NCBI GenBank assembly: GCA_024734555.1
Contig: JANPWX010000081.1
Location: 1,948,301 to 2,012,300, forward strand
Reading direction: 5' to 3'
Source of the DNA: Trochalopteron elliotii
Taxonomy: Eukaryota > Chordata > Aves > Passeriformes > Leiothrichidae
DNA: 64,000 nucleotides
The stretch's first letter is position 1. The number at the start of each line of letters is the position of its first letter. Under the pieces are notes generated by a model. It saw nothing but the letters and a program-made list of their open reading frames with translations. It searched no databases and was not told the DNA's origin. Positions 12,317 through 25,600 of this stretch are shown in pieces. A program made the position numbers and the translations under genes.

Positions 12317-13318
12317 TAAAGGTAATGTTGATGACACCAAATTGTGTGTGTGGTGAGATGGAGACATTTTACAGGGAGACTTGCACAGGCTGCAAAGTGG
12401 GCCAGCAATAACAGCATCAGGTTTAACAAAGGCAAGTGGCAGCTCCTGCACTGGATGACACAACCAAAGACCCCAGCACAGGGATGTGTGCCTGGGGAGC
12501 CTTGCTGAGAGGGACCTGGGGGCCCTGGTGCACAACAAGGTGACCCTGAGCCAGCAGAGCAGGGCTGCAGCAGTGAGGAAAATCAGATCCTGGCCTGCAC
12601 CCACTGGGGCACAGCTGGCTGAGATAGACACTGGATCTTCCCACTCAGCATTTGTCAGGCTGCCCCTGGAGCATCCAGTTCTGGTCCCAAAAAATTCAAA
12701 CAAGATGTGGACAGACTGGAGAGGGTCCAAAGGAGGGCCAAGAAGATGATCAAAGGGCTGGAAAAGCTGCCTTGTGAGGAAAGTTTGAAGGAGTTAGGAC
12801 TCTTCTCCCTGGAGAAAAGAAGACCGGGGGAAGGGGACAGCTCATCATAGTATTCCAGTATCTGCATCTGCAAAGAAGACAGAGGCTCTCTCTTCACAAG
12901 CAGCCACATGAAGAAGACAAGTGGCAATGAGCACAAGTTGCATTGGAACAGAATCACAGAATCATGTAGATTGGAAAACGCCTCTAAAATCATGAAGTCC
13001 AACCCTTAACCCAGCACCACCATGTTCACTGCTAAACCATGGTACCAAGTGCCACATCCACACGTTTTTTAATTGCTACCAGGGATAAGAGGGAAGAGGC
13101 TTCATATCAATGTGAGAAGGAAATTTTTTACAGTGAGAATAATCATTGACTGGAACAACCTCCCCAGAGACATGGTGGAATCCCCTTCGCTGGATGTTTT
13201 CAAGATGGAATTGGACAAGGTTCTACATAATCTCATCTTTCCCATGAAACGCTGGACCAGATGATATTTTGAGGTCCTTTCCAATTTATGCTGCTCTCTG
13301 ACTATGATTCTACAATAG
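12317..13318 (+). mobile_element. CR1 LINE 3' fragment (plus orientation), interrupted
   Basis: The text follows the CR1 ORF2 C-terminus and 3' region: 'gatgacaccaaattgtgtg', 'aggtttaacaaaggcaagtg', 'gagagggtccaaaggagggcc', 'aagaagatgatcaaagggctg', 'ctggagaaaagaag', 'tggaacaacctccccagaga', and a tail ending near 'atgattcta'. The frame is broken by stops and shifts, so it is dead. A second CR1 copy in the opposite direction interrupts it at about 12949-13088. Confidence 0.88.
12949..13088 (-). mobile_element. Second CR1 3' end nested inside the first, opposite strand
   Basis: Starts with 'acagaatcacagaatcat', the reverse of the CR1 terminal octamer, and continues through 'ccaacccttaacccagcacc' and 'gtgccacatccacacg' to 'ccagggata', all typical of an inverted CR1 3' end. 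Text on both sides continues the plus-strand CR1 ('gtggcaatgagcacaag' before, 'atgtgagaaggaaatttttt' after), so this copy inserted later. Confidence 0.85.
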
Positions 13319-13441
13319 CAGTGGCTGCTGTTTGATGTAGGAGTGGCTCACTTTGCCCACAGCAGAGGAGAAGATGAATAACAATGGGGTAGTTTTGCAC
13401 AAGCATCCAAATGCTGCCCACTACATTTGTCACTTCCTCTC

Positions 13442-13442
<1 letters not shown>

Positions 13443-13481
<39 letters not shown>
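13443..13481. repeat. (CTG)13 trinucleotide repeat
   Basis: Thirteen uninterrupted CTG units just beyond the nested CR1 cluster. They read as a leucine or cysteine run in flanking open frames, but there is no sign of a real gene. Likely polymorphic. Confidence 0.92.
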
Positions 13482-13485
<4 letters not shown>

Positions 13486-13680
13486 GGAAGATCTGGGGCC
13501 CACAGAGCTGCACCAGGAGGCTCTTTAAACAGTCACTGTGGGCCAAACTACTCTTATCCTTTCCTCACATCTTGCTTCACTCTGATCTTTTGGTCTTCCC
13601 ACAAAAGAAAACGTGTTCATCTTCTTTATTCACATGTCAACTGTTGAAGAGATGCAGAAAAGCTGGAGTACCTCACCCAT

Positions 13681-13692
13681 GGGGGGGGGGGG
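13681..13692. repeat. Poly-G run (12 G)
   Basis: Twelve consecutive G residues. Runs like this are prone to sequencing length errors and to replication slippage. No feature is attached to it. Confidence 0.85.
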
Positions 13693-16600
13693 AATGTGGA
13701 CTGGTTTGGGGGAAACAAGTAGGTTTGAGAGAATAACAATCCTGTATATCAAGAGTATGAGTGAATCTGCTGGAAGGACATGCTAAAGAAAGCAAGAGAG
13801 GAGACATCTTCCCCAAGAAGTCTACTATACTGTTGAATGCTCTTGTCATACAAATGCCTAGCAATTTTTGATCATGCTAAATGGGTGGCAATGAGTTTCA
13901 GGAGCATTCAGGTTCTTTCATTTAGAAACAAATACATTCTCAGTGTATTTTTGAGTTGAGCTGGGGGGACATGCTTCCATAAAAATATAATGAAAACTGT
14001 ATGTTGGTAAATATAGCTTCTTGAGCTCTCAAAGTTTTCCATCCAAGTTTGTTTTATCAGTTCAAGTTCCTTGAAACTTCATACAGACCAAGCCTGGTTC
14101 AGCATTTTCCATACTTTTCTTCATCATCTATGCCTATACAAAGGTTTAGGACACCATCAATCTGGTTGGATAGCATTTTACATCTCATATCCACAGCTGT
14201 AAACAACAGCATGAAATCTGAGGCAAGAAAGAATCAGGCTCCACATTCATAAGGAAGACTTGACTACATAATATTTCTACCCTGTGCTTTTATTATTTTC
14301 TTCCTGGGGTGGAACTCATTTCATGTCTCTGGATGTCTGTGTTAATTTTAATGAATTGTTAGCTGTTATGACTGAACTATGTGTACTGCAACATTTTGAA
14401 TCTAGGCATTTGAAGTAAAGAGGCAATAAATCCAGGTGAACTCTTACAGAAGAGAATACACTTCCTAGAAATGAAAAGAATAAATGGTAAAGCAAGAAAG
14501 ACAGAAAAGGCTGAAGGTGTTTCCCAGAAGGAGTGAAGGAAATGATCCACAAAAAGACATTGAAATGTTAGTTACATTTGCTGTAGAGCACAAAAACAAG
14601 GAGAAAGGGGCATGTTGTGCATGTATACCCTAGTCAAACTGTGAATTTGCAGCAAACCAGGAAATTTACAATGAATTGGAAAAATGCAATCATAAAGTTT
14701 CTTTGTTTATAATTTGTAACACCATCATGTTTTCAGAGAAGTCTCATCTTTCTTTTTATGAACTTTTTTTTAATATCATGCCCATATTAATCTATTTTGG
14801 TGCCTATTTTTATTTTTAATCTACAAATAGATTACTCCAGTTGGAGGACATTACTTAGACATACAGTAACATATACAGAAATTTCAATAGCAATATTTAA
14901 TTATTATAAAAGCAACACAGCTAGTAAGGCTCATTTTAAAATATTCTGAAAAACCTGTTTAGTCTGATTTTATGAAGTCTTTAGAAGTATCAGAGGAAAA
15001 AAATTGTTTTCACTTTGAAGTCTCATTGCAACCACAGTTCATCATGGTTGTGAATATGGCACCTTAGAAATGTTCTCATCACTTCTTAAGGCAGCAGAAA
15101 GTGTCTGTGGACCGAAGCTGAGACTCTGCAAACACATGTGCATTCAAAACAGAAAATGTGCATCCTCATTTTACCAGCTATCGGCTATGGTGCCACACAA
15201 ACAGAACCAAGCCACTTTGATAAGCAAGGCCAACATTTTCATACATTTATATAATGTAAAGTATATTTTAGTTCTTACCTCCAAAGATACAGCAGTTGAT
15301 GGGGCACAGAAAAAATGTCTCCTAACTAGTTTGAAGCTTCCTGTGGGTCTGTCCTACCCCAAAATGCAATGTTCTGTTTTTATTTCCTTTCTAATTACAC
15401 TTCTAAGATAACATCTGTTTTACTTCTAATCCTCTAGAGCGAAGAAGTATAGAAAGAAAGTCCCTTAGGAGATGAGGGGGTTTTATAACTGACTGAACTG
15501 CAACACGCTGAACTTGCTTCCTCTTTTATGTCCAAATGAAACTTCATTGTGAAACTGTGTACTGTTAAAATAGCTGATTGCAACACACTCAGTCCTGGCA
15601 GATGGACAGTTGTAAGAAAAAAAGCCCTGGCAAGTCAAACACTCAGAACAATCTTAGAGAAACTGTTCATCTGTTGGCAGCTTACAGTGCACCCCATTTC
15701 AGCCATCGCTCTCCTTTTAGCTGACACTGTGAGGCATCTTGACATGTCAAGACTGTCATGCCAAATAGGTTGGAAGAGTGAGGTGCCAAAACAGAAATGC
15801 ATTGCACAGCAGGCCTGCTTTGTTGTCTGTAGACCCTTGTACATATAATTTTCCACCAAGCAGCACAGCACAGCTGCTTTCTCAGGTTTTGCTTTGGTAA
15901 GCTTGACAGCACTTGTCAGGACAAAAGTTAGACCTGAACGTTAGTCTGTTTTAGCACTCAGTACCATACCCAGGAAGTCTGTCTTAGTAGGGGCAGTGGA
16001 AGAAAATACCTGGGGCAAGCAGGAATTCATTCACCAAGTGTGAGGTGTGGGAACCGTGAATATGGCTTTGAGATTCGTGTTGGAGTATTCCTTAAGGGAG
16101 GAAGACAAATACTCTTTGAAACACATAACTGGACTGTTTGATCCCAGTAGGACATACAGAATTTGCTTTAAGAGGCATAATTATGCATCCATATGTTGCA
16201 ATAATAAGAGAAATATATTAGAAATGTATTTTAGTTCTCAGTAAATTTTAACTTCCTCATTCAGTACCATGTGTTTTTCTCAGAAGCCTCCAACTCTGCC
16301 AGCCAGAAACAATACTTCTATTAATGTCATTTTCCTAAATATGCACTATGATGCAACATATGATTTAAACTAATATCAAAGACTTCTTCCAAAGTCTTTT
16401 TAGACATAGGCATGAAGAAAGTACAAGTGTCAGTCTGTCCCTACCTACACATTTGTAGCTAATTCATACAACAGTTTAACAAGTAATATTGTACCCAGTC
16501 ATATGCCATGCTAGGATCAACAGTATCTAAACAGCACAAAAACTAGACAACACTGGCAGTTTAATGCAAGTCTCATCAGAAACCTTTGCTATAAAAGTTC

Positions 16601-19600
16601 TCCCTGTGGAAACAAAGCTACTGTCATAACAGACCAACTCTTTTATGCTTAACATTAACATTAATATTAACAATATTGTAATTTTTGCTCTGATCTCTCA
16701 TTTGTACTATGGACCAATCTCAGGCCTGGTCACATTCATACTGGCCCAACACTTTTTTTCACGCTTCCTTACCTGGATGAAATGTATCGAGGGAAGCAAG
16801 AAATAAATCTCTGTGAGGTTTTATCTCTTCTGTAGATCCAGAGAGCTCTATATTCACAGAAACTCAGTATTTCTAGTTAGACTGTAGGGGAAAAAAATTG
16901 GTAGTATAAAAAAGCATTTCTGTAAATGTCCTCAGAGAGTGTTCAAAATATTTTTTTAATAACCTAAATCCATGCAAAACCAGGAAGATAAAAATGGGCA
17001 GATACTTTAAAGTAAAAGTGCTTCTACTGCCAGAATAGCACAGCTATCCAGAACCACTTTAAAATCAATTTACTGTCATAGATTTACCTAAGTATAGATT
17101 TAAGACTTATCTTGAGGTACCTAGATTTGGATAAGTGACCCTTTTTTGTAGTGCATGTAGAATGTTTTCAGTTTTCTAGAAGAACTAAAATGTCTGCATT
17201 TCTGCACAGTAGCTTTGTGTCCCTACGGAAGGAAAATATAAAACTGTAATTTCTTGTCACTGAAATTGCCCATCTTGACAGTCTAGGCTTTCAGGACACC
17301 CACTTATTCTGCTGACCTTTTCCACATTCACTCCTGACCTTGGAAGAGCTATCCTCAGCTAACAAGCACTGTCCTATATGAATTTTTGCCATGTGGTTTA
17401 TAACCTGCTCTGAGTGCAGCACTCTGAGGGTCATATCTGGATCTGATTGAGCTGGGTACAACAGAGCAGCACCTGATCCCTTTTGCAAAGATCCCCACAT
17501 GCTCTGTGCCTCCCATGCCCAGTGAAACAGATGTGAGAGAGAAGAAAGCTCCAGCACCTTAGGGGATCTTTCAGTCAGTCTCTTCATCTGTAAATGCAGC
17601 TCAGATTGTCTGAGGCCATGCCAAATTATTTTTGTCAGAGTAATTCACTACAGCAAGCCCAATGCATCAAGACTGTGTATCCCTATCCACCACCACCCCC
17701 CCACCTCCAAATAAAAAAGAAAAACATTTCAAGTAAATGACCACGTTTCCTTCTCTACCACATTATTCTACTTACAAGGAATTTCCTTGAGGAAATTGCT
17801 TTAATTTTGATCCTAAGTAGTTCTGATCCTTAGTTTTTTATTTCAGCTCAAGAGTTTGTCTTCAAGACAAATGTGCCAGTTGTTTGCCCTCACTCTGCTA
17901 TGGTTGCCCTCTGCTTAGCCTGGCCTGTTTGGTCAGAGAGTGCAAAAGCAGCTGCCTGTCATTTGCAGGTGAAATGTTTATATTCTAGAAATGATAAATT
18001 GGAATCTTTTGATAATTCCATGGCTTTTTGTTACATTTAATAGTAGGAATAAGTGCATAAAATAAATCAATTTTCCTGTACATATTCAAGCAGGTATGTA
18101 CACAGTAAGCTCTCTCTGGTTATCAAACTATTTTAGCTCTATTCTTATTTTTATTTGGTGTGTCTATACCTTTAACCACGAGTTTTGAAACTGAAAAGGT
18201 TAAAAATACTACCTTAAGATTATTACCTAGTTTATAAGTGCTTTGTGCAATAGGACAAAGGGGTTATTTTTAAACCTTTTGATCTTTGGAAGGAAAGATT
18301 TTATAGGAAGGAGATAAGCATGCTATCTAGTACTCCATCATAAAAAATAATCATGAATGATTTATTTCCCTTACAGCAGCAAAATCAGATCTATTTCAAG
18401 CTTTCCTGTATATGTGAAAGTTTAACTTGTTTTGACCTGAAAACCCAGTTTTCAATGCATTAATTGCACCAGTATAATCAATTATTTGAGTAAATCAGCA
18501 GTCTTTAAACAGGGAAGAATCTCCATCATACACACGTAATCTCTCCTCTTCCTTCATTGCTGGTAGTAGAAAATAGATCAGAAGAATTTTCTAGGTATAA
18601 TGCAGAATTCCCATCTTCCAAATGAGTGCCAGGCAAGTTTGGTTTTGAGATATCTCAGGCCAAAGGGGTCTCCTGGATTAACTACCCCACCCATTTATCT
18701 GTTGTGTGGAAAAAATGTGGGTTTTGGCCATGCATTTCCAAGGAGGTGAAAAAAACCATGGATACACAGAGAGCCCTGCCATTCTAGAAAAGGTAAAGGA
18801 GTTTTGGTGCCCACCAAAACTGTATTTGCTGTTTCCAGCTGCCCATGGCCAGTGATTGCCCACACAGCAACGAGAAGTCTGGTTGTCCTTGGGGCCCAGA
18901 CCCTAAACTCAATAAAGCCAAGGAGCACAACACCTTCCATACAGTTATATCCATCAAGTTCTGCACCCAGAGCATGATACTCCAAAATGAAGCAATTGTT
19001 TCATCACACAAGTGACCACTAAATCTTTTAGTTAACTACAGAGGCATTTGTATTTCAAGTACAAATAGGGTAATAATAGGGAACTTTGCTGCTTTTTGTG
19101 CTCCTTGTCTATTAAATATACAATTTATTCCTGTGTTAAATTTCTTTTCTCCTTTGTGTATCACATAATTATTTAGTTATATGCAGACATCTCTACAGGT
19201 TCAATCTTGGTGCAAATCAAGGAAACAGAAGCGAGGCCTTTGATATGATAAAATTATAAGCAAGAACATTGCACCCTCTGATAAAATCTCCAAGGTTAAG
19301 GGAGATTGCTTTGGGAAGAGATAACAGTACTGGATATAGCATATTGAAGCTGATCTACATTACATTCCCAGCACTAGCCCTCTGTAGTAACAAGTAGCCA
19401 ATTAGTGAAGTCTTTTCAGTTCATGATCTTTTCTCCTCTCACTAATTTACACAAAACAGGAGATTGATCTTGTCACAGTTCAGAAATCTTTCCCTTCAGT
19501 CTCAACCTCTCCTCATTTGTAACCCCTTATTTACCTTTAGTAGTCAAACTGTTCTGCCCATATCCTTTTTCTTAATGGTCACAAATAATGCACTGATGTA

Positions 19601-22600
19601 TCCTGAACAAAGTACATTATTGTACAAGTGATCCCACTGATGGCAGAGACTATCCTGAGGTTTCCATGCATAACCACCCATGGGCACATAAGCCTTTAAG
19701 CACTGCAGAGCGTGAATCACATGAATCACGAGCGGCCTGTAAAGCATCAGAAGGCAGCAGTGTGGGCAAACTGCCCTCTTTCCATTGTCTGTGTCTGGCC
19801 AGAAGCCAAAAACTTCTCTTTTTTTTTTTAATTCTCTTATCTTTCTTTTTTTTTTTTTTGTCTCCTAACTAGTACAATGATAACTTTAAAATTTATAGTT
19901 TTAAACAAACAATCAAGAATATCTATATCTAAATGCCACTTATTTTGAGCACCCTCAAATAACAACATGCATAAAAGGTGGTCTACAAGGTGCAGATACA
20001 TAGAAATATATTTACTGAAATCCTGATGCACACCACAGGTACTGTGCACGGCTTGCTCTGTGCTGCTGACTCAAATACCCCAGGGTCTGATGCATTTCAG
20101 TCAGCAGCAGAGAGGAGCCTGACCCTCAACACACTGGGGAGAGTGCAAACCACAACTACTCCTCAAGCAATCAAGCATAGTATTCCCCAGCTCACCACCC
20201 AACTCAGGAAAAGGTTTTATCAGCACTTATAACTCTCATGTTTGCACCTTCCAGATCTCGTTAGACAGTCTTCTGGAGTCATTTTTTAAGCTTCCCAGAA
20301 TGCACATGTTAGTTCTGATCCTTTCACAGAATTTGTGTTCTGATAGGCCTCATCATTCCTTTAAAAGTCTGGTTTTAGAGAGGAATTTTAGCAATTACCT
20401 TTTTCTAGGGGGAGAGGGTGATGTTTCATTCCTCTGTAAGTATTTAAATTTTCAAAATATGTCAATATGCACTGAAGGTTTGGTGGTTTATCTCAGATTT
20501 ATTAACGGTTTTCATACATTGAAAACTTCTTTAAATGCTTGAAATTGACATAAATCAGTTCAGCAATGTAAAAAAAAATATAAACCTGAGTGTGCATAGC
20601 AAATAGAAGTGACAAAAATTAGTATTTCAGGTATCACAGAAATAAAACAGCTATCCCAAATCCCTGAATCCAGGGCATCTCCTGCAGAATAAAAAAGGAC
20701 ATGAGTTCCTGACTATGTCAGATCACTTCCTACTGTAGGAAACCCCCAGGGATATTACACTGCATTCTTGGCTTCACAAGTCTGAAATGATTACCCACAC
20801 GTGCTCACCTAATTAAGTAGAAGCTAATTGCATCCTACCTATCAGATAGAAAGGTGTACCATTGGATTACTGATAAAACTATCCAGTAGGTTGGGAAGGA
20901 GATATTTTTGCTGCCTTCACCTTTTATTGAAGGAGTCTTTTTGCAAATGCAGTGTCTAAAGCAGAGATTCCAGCAGCCCACACCATCCTAGGGAGAGGGC
21001 AGCTTGACAGAGCTTGACTTTCTTTTCACAAGACTCTTTTTCTGCTCTCTTGCCTCTGGGTGAGCTCATGATTCCCTTCTCAGCAGGTCTCTAGATCTAA
21101 TAAACTCTAAGCCTCAGCAAATCCCAGCTGATAAGAGGAGGAGCTTGTTCTTTCACCTGGCTGCGCCTTGAGGACAAGGAAGACTATTCATGTCTGCAGG
21201 ACAAGTGCACTGCAGTATTTGCAGTTTTCTCCCTGGCTTGCTGCCAAACTCCCTCTGTGGCTACACACACCCTCTAGGATAAAACAGGATATTCCTAAGG
21301 AAGAACTGGTTAATTATATTATGAAAGTTTCAAATGTCACTTCCAAGAACAATAAAGATTGTCTGAAAGACTGCCTACCTGTACAAAATCCTGTCATATG
21401 ATACATACCCTAATTCCAATGCTTGCATTGGGTCTTTGTTAAAAATAAATCATGCATCCAGCTGCTAATGTACTTCTTGGTTCAGTGACAACTATTCACT
21501 AGTGGACAGGACTTACAATCAGGCAAAAAGCCTTATCTGTAAAACAGGACTAAGCAACAGATGAGGTCTTTCCTTTTAGTTTTCATTTACTACACATCTG
21601 TGTTCAACAAAATTGAAGGCAGTCAGGCTGCTAAGAAGTGATTTTTTTGTTAGTGTATCAAAATACCACAAAAAATTGCAGAAATCCAAGAAGTGTTACA
21701 GCAGTCTGGTTTCTTTAGGTGCATTGGCACATGTCTGTAATTTCATGGGGTTTTTTCCACAAGTACTGGCTCTTAATTTGACTCTGATTTCTACATTCTT
21801 CACTTTCTTACTTTTTCATCTTTCCAGCAGTCAACTTTTACAGCTATTCTAAATTCTGTATCAGTAACATTAATTTGAAAATTTTGTCTGAAAGTAGCAA
21901 CAGAATAAGCAATTGATCTGCTGAGTACTTTTAACAAAATAATGATAGAAAACCCTCCTGCACTTTGGTCCATGCAAGCCATCACTGCCCATAGGGTTTT
22001 TGTTTTTTTTTTTTGAGTTAGGTAATTCTGGACAACCATGCCATGAGAAAAGAAAAACAGGAAAAGCAGAAAATGTGAGGGTCTGGAACAAGTGTGGATA
22101 AATCACTGGTTCCATCTGCTAAAAAATGATGCTCAGCACAGTTTGCTGCTGCTGAACATTATCCAGAGTCATAAGACATGCCAAAGGAAGTGAGAGGGAG
22201 GAATGTTTTAATGGAAAACTTTCTGAAAAGCAGATTGAAAGCAAAGGGTCACTGAGTTGATTTTTTTGAAAGAGGTGGTTGCTGGAAAGGGACAGAAAAA
22301 CACGAAATTGAGCAATTACACAGGCATGGGGAACCAGGGAACCTTTTTCAGAAGGAGTCTGCAATTGAAATTTTGCAAGGAAGACTGGTGGGAAAAGGTT
22401 GTTTAGTTACATGAGTTAGAGGGAAAAAAAATCAGAAAAATGGATCTAGTGTGGGTTCTGAAGAAAACAAACATATTTATGTGAAGATGGAACTCAGTGA
22501 GTTAATGACAAGTGTATGTTTGATGTGGTACTTAGGGAATATATGGAAGATACATACATATATACACATATTCAGAAAGACTGTGACAGAAACAATACAA

Positions 22601-25600
22601 AGATTTAGAAATAAGATAGAGCATTTTAAATTTAAAAATTTAAATTACAAGCCAGCAACGTGTCATTGTAGAAAGAAGGCAAATACTATCTTGTGCTGCA
22701 TTAGGTAGAGCATTGTCTACAGTTTCAGAGTTGATCCTTCCACTCTGCTCCAGCCTTGAAGATACCCAAAACCAAACGGACACTGTCCTGAGCAACCTGC
22801 TCTCACAGACTTGACTTTGAGCAGATATTTGGATCAGAGGATCTTCACAGGTGTTGTGATCCTTCCTGCCTCAGCCAGTCTGTCATCCTAAATAGGAAAG
22901 AGGCAGAAAATACAGCATTTGGTACAACAGTCAACAAATATTTCTCTGCAGATGTTTGTTGCTACTGCAGTATAAAAGACCATTGATGAGTGAATACAAT
23001 AAAATGAAATACACAAATATGTGTGACTGTAAGCACAATGACACAATAGACAATAGCTGGATATAAAACTAGACAAAGAGGTAGCAGCATAACCACAAAG
23101 GAGGAAAATGGAAACTAAAGGTAGAGAAAGGGTTTTTCCTCAAAGCAGCATTTGATATTTGAGAATTGGGGCTATGTTGGCAACACTGCCAAAATCCTCT
23201 GTTTCCAAATGAGATCTGTAAATATTATATGACTAATTTTCTCAACTGGTAAAATCACTTAATAGCAACCATGGGTTTACATAACACTTTCAGGGAAACA
23301 AGACAATCTCTTGGATTTGATTACACAACAGGAAAAAATTTAAGTGATTTCAGAAACCACTAAACAAAACACCAAAGACAGTGGCCACAGGCCAAATAAT
23401 TATATTTCCGTAGTGAAAGGTATGAATGCTGGCACCAAGAATCTCAAAAGAGCAAAGAAATTTCTGAAAACCAATAAGAGGCAGGAAACTTATAGATCAG
23501 GACAATGTGGATGACTCCTAAGTCAGTATTAAGGAATCTTTGTATCTTTCTGGGCATTACAGAAATGTTGAAAAAATGTAAGCCTGTAATGTCAAGTAAA
23601 ATTGGTTATTTTCTTTTCTTTTTAATCAATTGTTTATCTTTTATTTCATGTTAGGTAGATGTCATCTTTAATGAATTGGTAAAGCTATTGGTAAAGGGAA
23701 GAATGGGATAAATCATCAGAAATTAGAGATGTTTATTATTTGTGCCTTTTTTTTTTTACCTCACATCACATCAAGCTGCACAAACATCATTATTTACACA
23801 GAAATTGTAACCTAAGAATTACAGTGACCTATCAGATATCTGTATCATCATTAAACTCAAGAGCTATTCGTGCTAAGTCAGACAAGGCCAAATAAAATAA
23901 TAGAGGAGGTCTATAAAATAATTATACATACCAGATACCATGATAAGGAGCATTTACCAAGCACAATTCACATTTTGCTATGGATTTACTAGTACCAGTA
24001 AATAGGAAATATTTCACAATATCCTTGACTCACCCATGTGTGATACATGATGCAATCAATTTCCATGGAAATTTGTATCTAGCCCTTTACTAGAACAGTA
24101 CTTTGAACCCCATATTATTATGCCTCAGCAAAACTCAGGATTAAGGCTGCTTGCTGTCAAAGCAGGTTGTTTAGCACCCACAGACTGCAGGGAAAAGTGG
24201 GCATAGTATTGACAATGTTCTCTGGTAGCCCTGAGGAACTCTAAAGTACAACTGCTAAGGTCAATGCTCCTGGTTTCTGATGACTACCCTGAAGGGTTGG
24301 GCTTTTATTTGATTGAAGTGTTTGAATCACTTAAGTCATTCTAGAGAGAAGATTGGACTATGGAGACCATATCTCCACATCTTCCCTGTTACATCCCACA
24401 GTTTCTCTGCAGACCCAGCTGCACCTTCAGTGGGAAGCACAAGCTCTCCTAAAGAGCAGAGGCTGTTTGGTCACTGCCTTGCTGCCTTTCAGTCGTGGTT
24501 AAGGAGAGGACAGAGAGGAGACAATTTCAGCCATTCTGTTGTTGGCTTTGCTGCCAAGAAATGTGACCTCTGGGATGAACTGAGCAGGTCTGACCAGCTC
24601 TGCACAGCAATGGATGGGCACCTCCCATTAACTCTGCAGGTTCTTAGAGCAGCCCAGGGAGAAGGACAAACTACCAGTACCTTGACTCACAGCCCTGGAG
24701 GGCAGGGGAGGGGAGGAGAAAAAAAGTTACCCCTTTTGCTGTTTTAAGTGTTAAATTGAATTACTTATGATTAGGACATACTCTTTCACAGGGGAATGTT
24801 TCTTAATGCAACAAACATCAACCTGACATGAGGAACAGTGGGTATCTTTGTAGAGCAGCAGGGATGGAACTTTATCCTGTCCTCTAAAAAATGCATTCTT
24901 ATGAGGCCACTTGAGAATTGAGAACTTGTTTTACCTGAAGACTGGAAAGAATAATTTCTTTTATTTTTTTCTTTTTTTTCCTTATTTCTCCAGCCCTCAG
25001 GCCCACAAAAACAGAATATTATTGGACTGACCTGCTCCAGGTGACAGCGTGCATGTTTAAAGGCACAAAGATGAGAAGGAACATTTGGGCCTCTTAAGAT
25101 TTGAATTAATAAGACTTAATTGACAAGGTTTTCTAAGAAATGGACACTCCACCTTTGAACTCCTTCTGTTGCAGAACACAGTCCAGTTCCTCATTCTTTG
25201 CCTTCTGAGGTAAACAAACTGAGCATTGCTCATGAAAGTGCAAAATGAACTTTCCTGGTGAAATTCCCTATAATCAAGACAGCCTGGGAACTTGAACCAA
25301 CAAATGAGGGGCAGAGCAACTGTGGAATAAATACAGCATCCACCCACCCACTGCTGTACATGTAGAAGGCCACACCACACTCAAGGAAAGTATCTTCTCA
25401 CCTTTCTTCCACAGCAGCGTCTTCCTCTGTGAGTGATTACGTATCAGATTTCCTTGGAAGGCTGATTGCTTGAAGTTCACCTGATGAGGGCTTTTTGCAC
25501 AGCCAAAAGATAGTGTACTGCTCTTAAATCCTCCCTCTCCTGCCCACAAAGCTCCCAGGAGAAATGTGCTTTGTTAGCTGGGACCACTTGTTTTACATAC

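Noticed and set aside
12113..12730. 205-codon minus-strand frame
   Set aside because: It runs antisense through the decayed CR1 fragment and is a repeat by-product.
24313..24747. 144-codon plus-strand frame
   Set aside because: No domain, no splice context and low-complexity composition at the C-terminal end; most likely chance.
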